Origin: Leucogyrophana mollusca
Taxonomy: Eukaryota > Basidiomycota > Agaricomycetes > Boletales
Direction: 5' to 3'
Length of the DNA: 17,324 nt
NCBI GenBank assembly: GCA_021014945.1
Contig: MU266748.1
Coordinates: 1-17,324 of the forward strand
Shown here: positions 17,112 to 17,324 of the stretch, piece by piece
Layout of the letters: each line of letters opens with the position of its first letter
How positions within the stretch are numbered: position 1 is the stretch's first letter
Translations under genes and position numbers: made by a program
The notes under the pieces: generated by a model
The model's input: only the letters and a program-made list of their open reading frames with translations
What the model was told of the DNA's origin: nothing
The model's database searches: none

Positions 17112-17324
17112 CTACCCCTTTTCCTTTTGTATGTTTTCCTCTCCATTATAGTTCTGTCTACGCACCGCCTTTACTTAGCTTTTATTTATCTTCCGCTTGT
17201 CACACTAATCCTATGCCTGTCTGATCTACATAGCCCCTCCGAGTTCCGGACCCACTCCACCCTCCGGAACCATTCCTCCTTTATCCTTCTTATTGTTTCG
17301 CTGCACCGGTTTCCGGTTACTGTA
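17112..17324. other. Pyrimidine-rich, CCGGA-rich edge
   Basis: The plus strand is strongly C/T-rich, including the complement of the purine tract at about 17115-17132, and holds several CCGGA words. It is probably the 3' internal end of the minus-strand LTR element whose LTR lies to its left. No coding sequence of that element can be read in the part available. Confidence 0.35.

Noticed and set aside
1..17324. tRNA, rRNA or telomeric repeats
   Set aside because: No cloverleaf with a TTCRA loop, no rRNA-like stretch and no TTAGGG array was noticed by eye. A tRNA scan was not possible.

Overview
The window reads as nuclear DNA of a filamentous basidiomycete, most likely an Agaricomycete and probably Boletales. 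The evidence is short GT-AG introns of about 51-58 bases with CTRAY-like branch sites, remnants of Plavaka, PIF/Harbinger and LTR elements typical of mushroom genomes, and fragments of several multicopy protein families that I recall from boletoid fungi. Family recollections are from memory. No search was run.

Layout: 1-327 is a repeat-bearing flank. 328-3107 (minus) is a five-exon gene of about 740 codons with an N-terminal ParB/sulfiredoxin-like motif, broken by one in-frame TGA and one frameshift. Three of its four introns are long and carry inverted-repeat structures. Two hold copies of a 28-base quasi-palindromic module, and one holds a 36-base inverted copy of an exon end plus its splice donor. 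3108-3840 is AT-rich and has one more 28-base module. 3841-4740 (plus) is the four-exon N-terminal part of a second multicopy family; its expected C-terminal half is missing and a minisatellite (4733-5035) sits at the break. 5428-5703 (minus) is the only gene that looks intact: a 74-aa two-exon coiled-coil protein. 5938-7052 (minus) is a broken copy of a third multicopy family, possibly a retroelement ORF1. 7053-8924 has no gene I can support.

The right half is a graveyard of mobile elements. There is a Ty3/gypsy-like LTR, primer-binding site and gag remnant (8925-10795). A fourth multicopy family follows as a stop-ridden pseudogene (about 11500-12420). Two tandem-repeat blocks (12536-12718 and 13271-13478) precede a Plavaka transposase fragment (13542-13889, plus). 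A dead PIF/Harbinger transposase (14477-15742, minus) has its first catalytic Asp changed to Asn. The right edge has a probable Ty1/copia-type LTR on the minus strand (about 16675-17111).

The genes do not form an operon or pathway. The common thread is repeat biology: multicopy families decaying mainly through in-frame stops that C-to-T or G-to-A changes could produce, and introns filled with palindromes. The most unusual signals are the seven 28-base modules and the inverted exon-end/splice-donor duplication.
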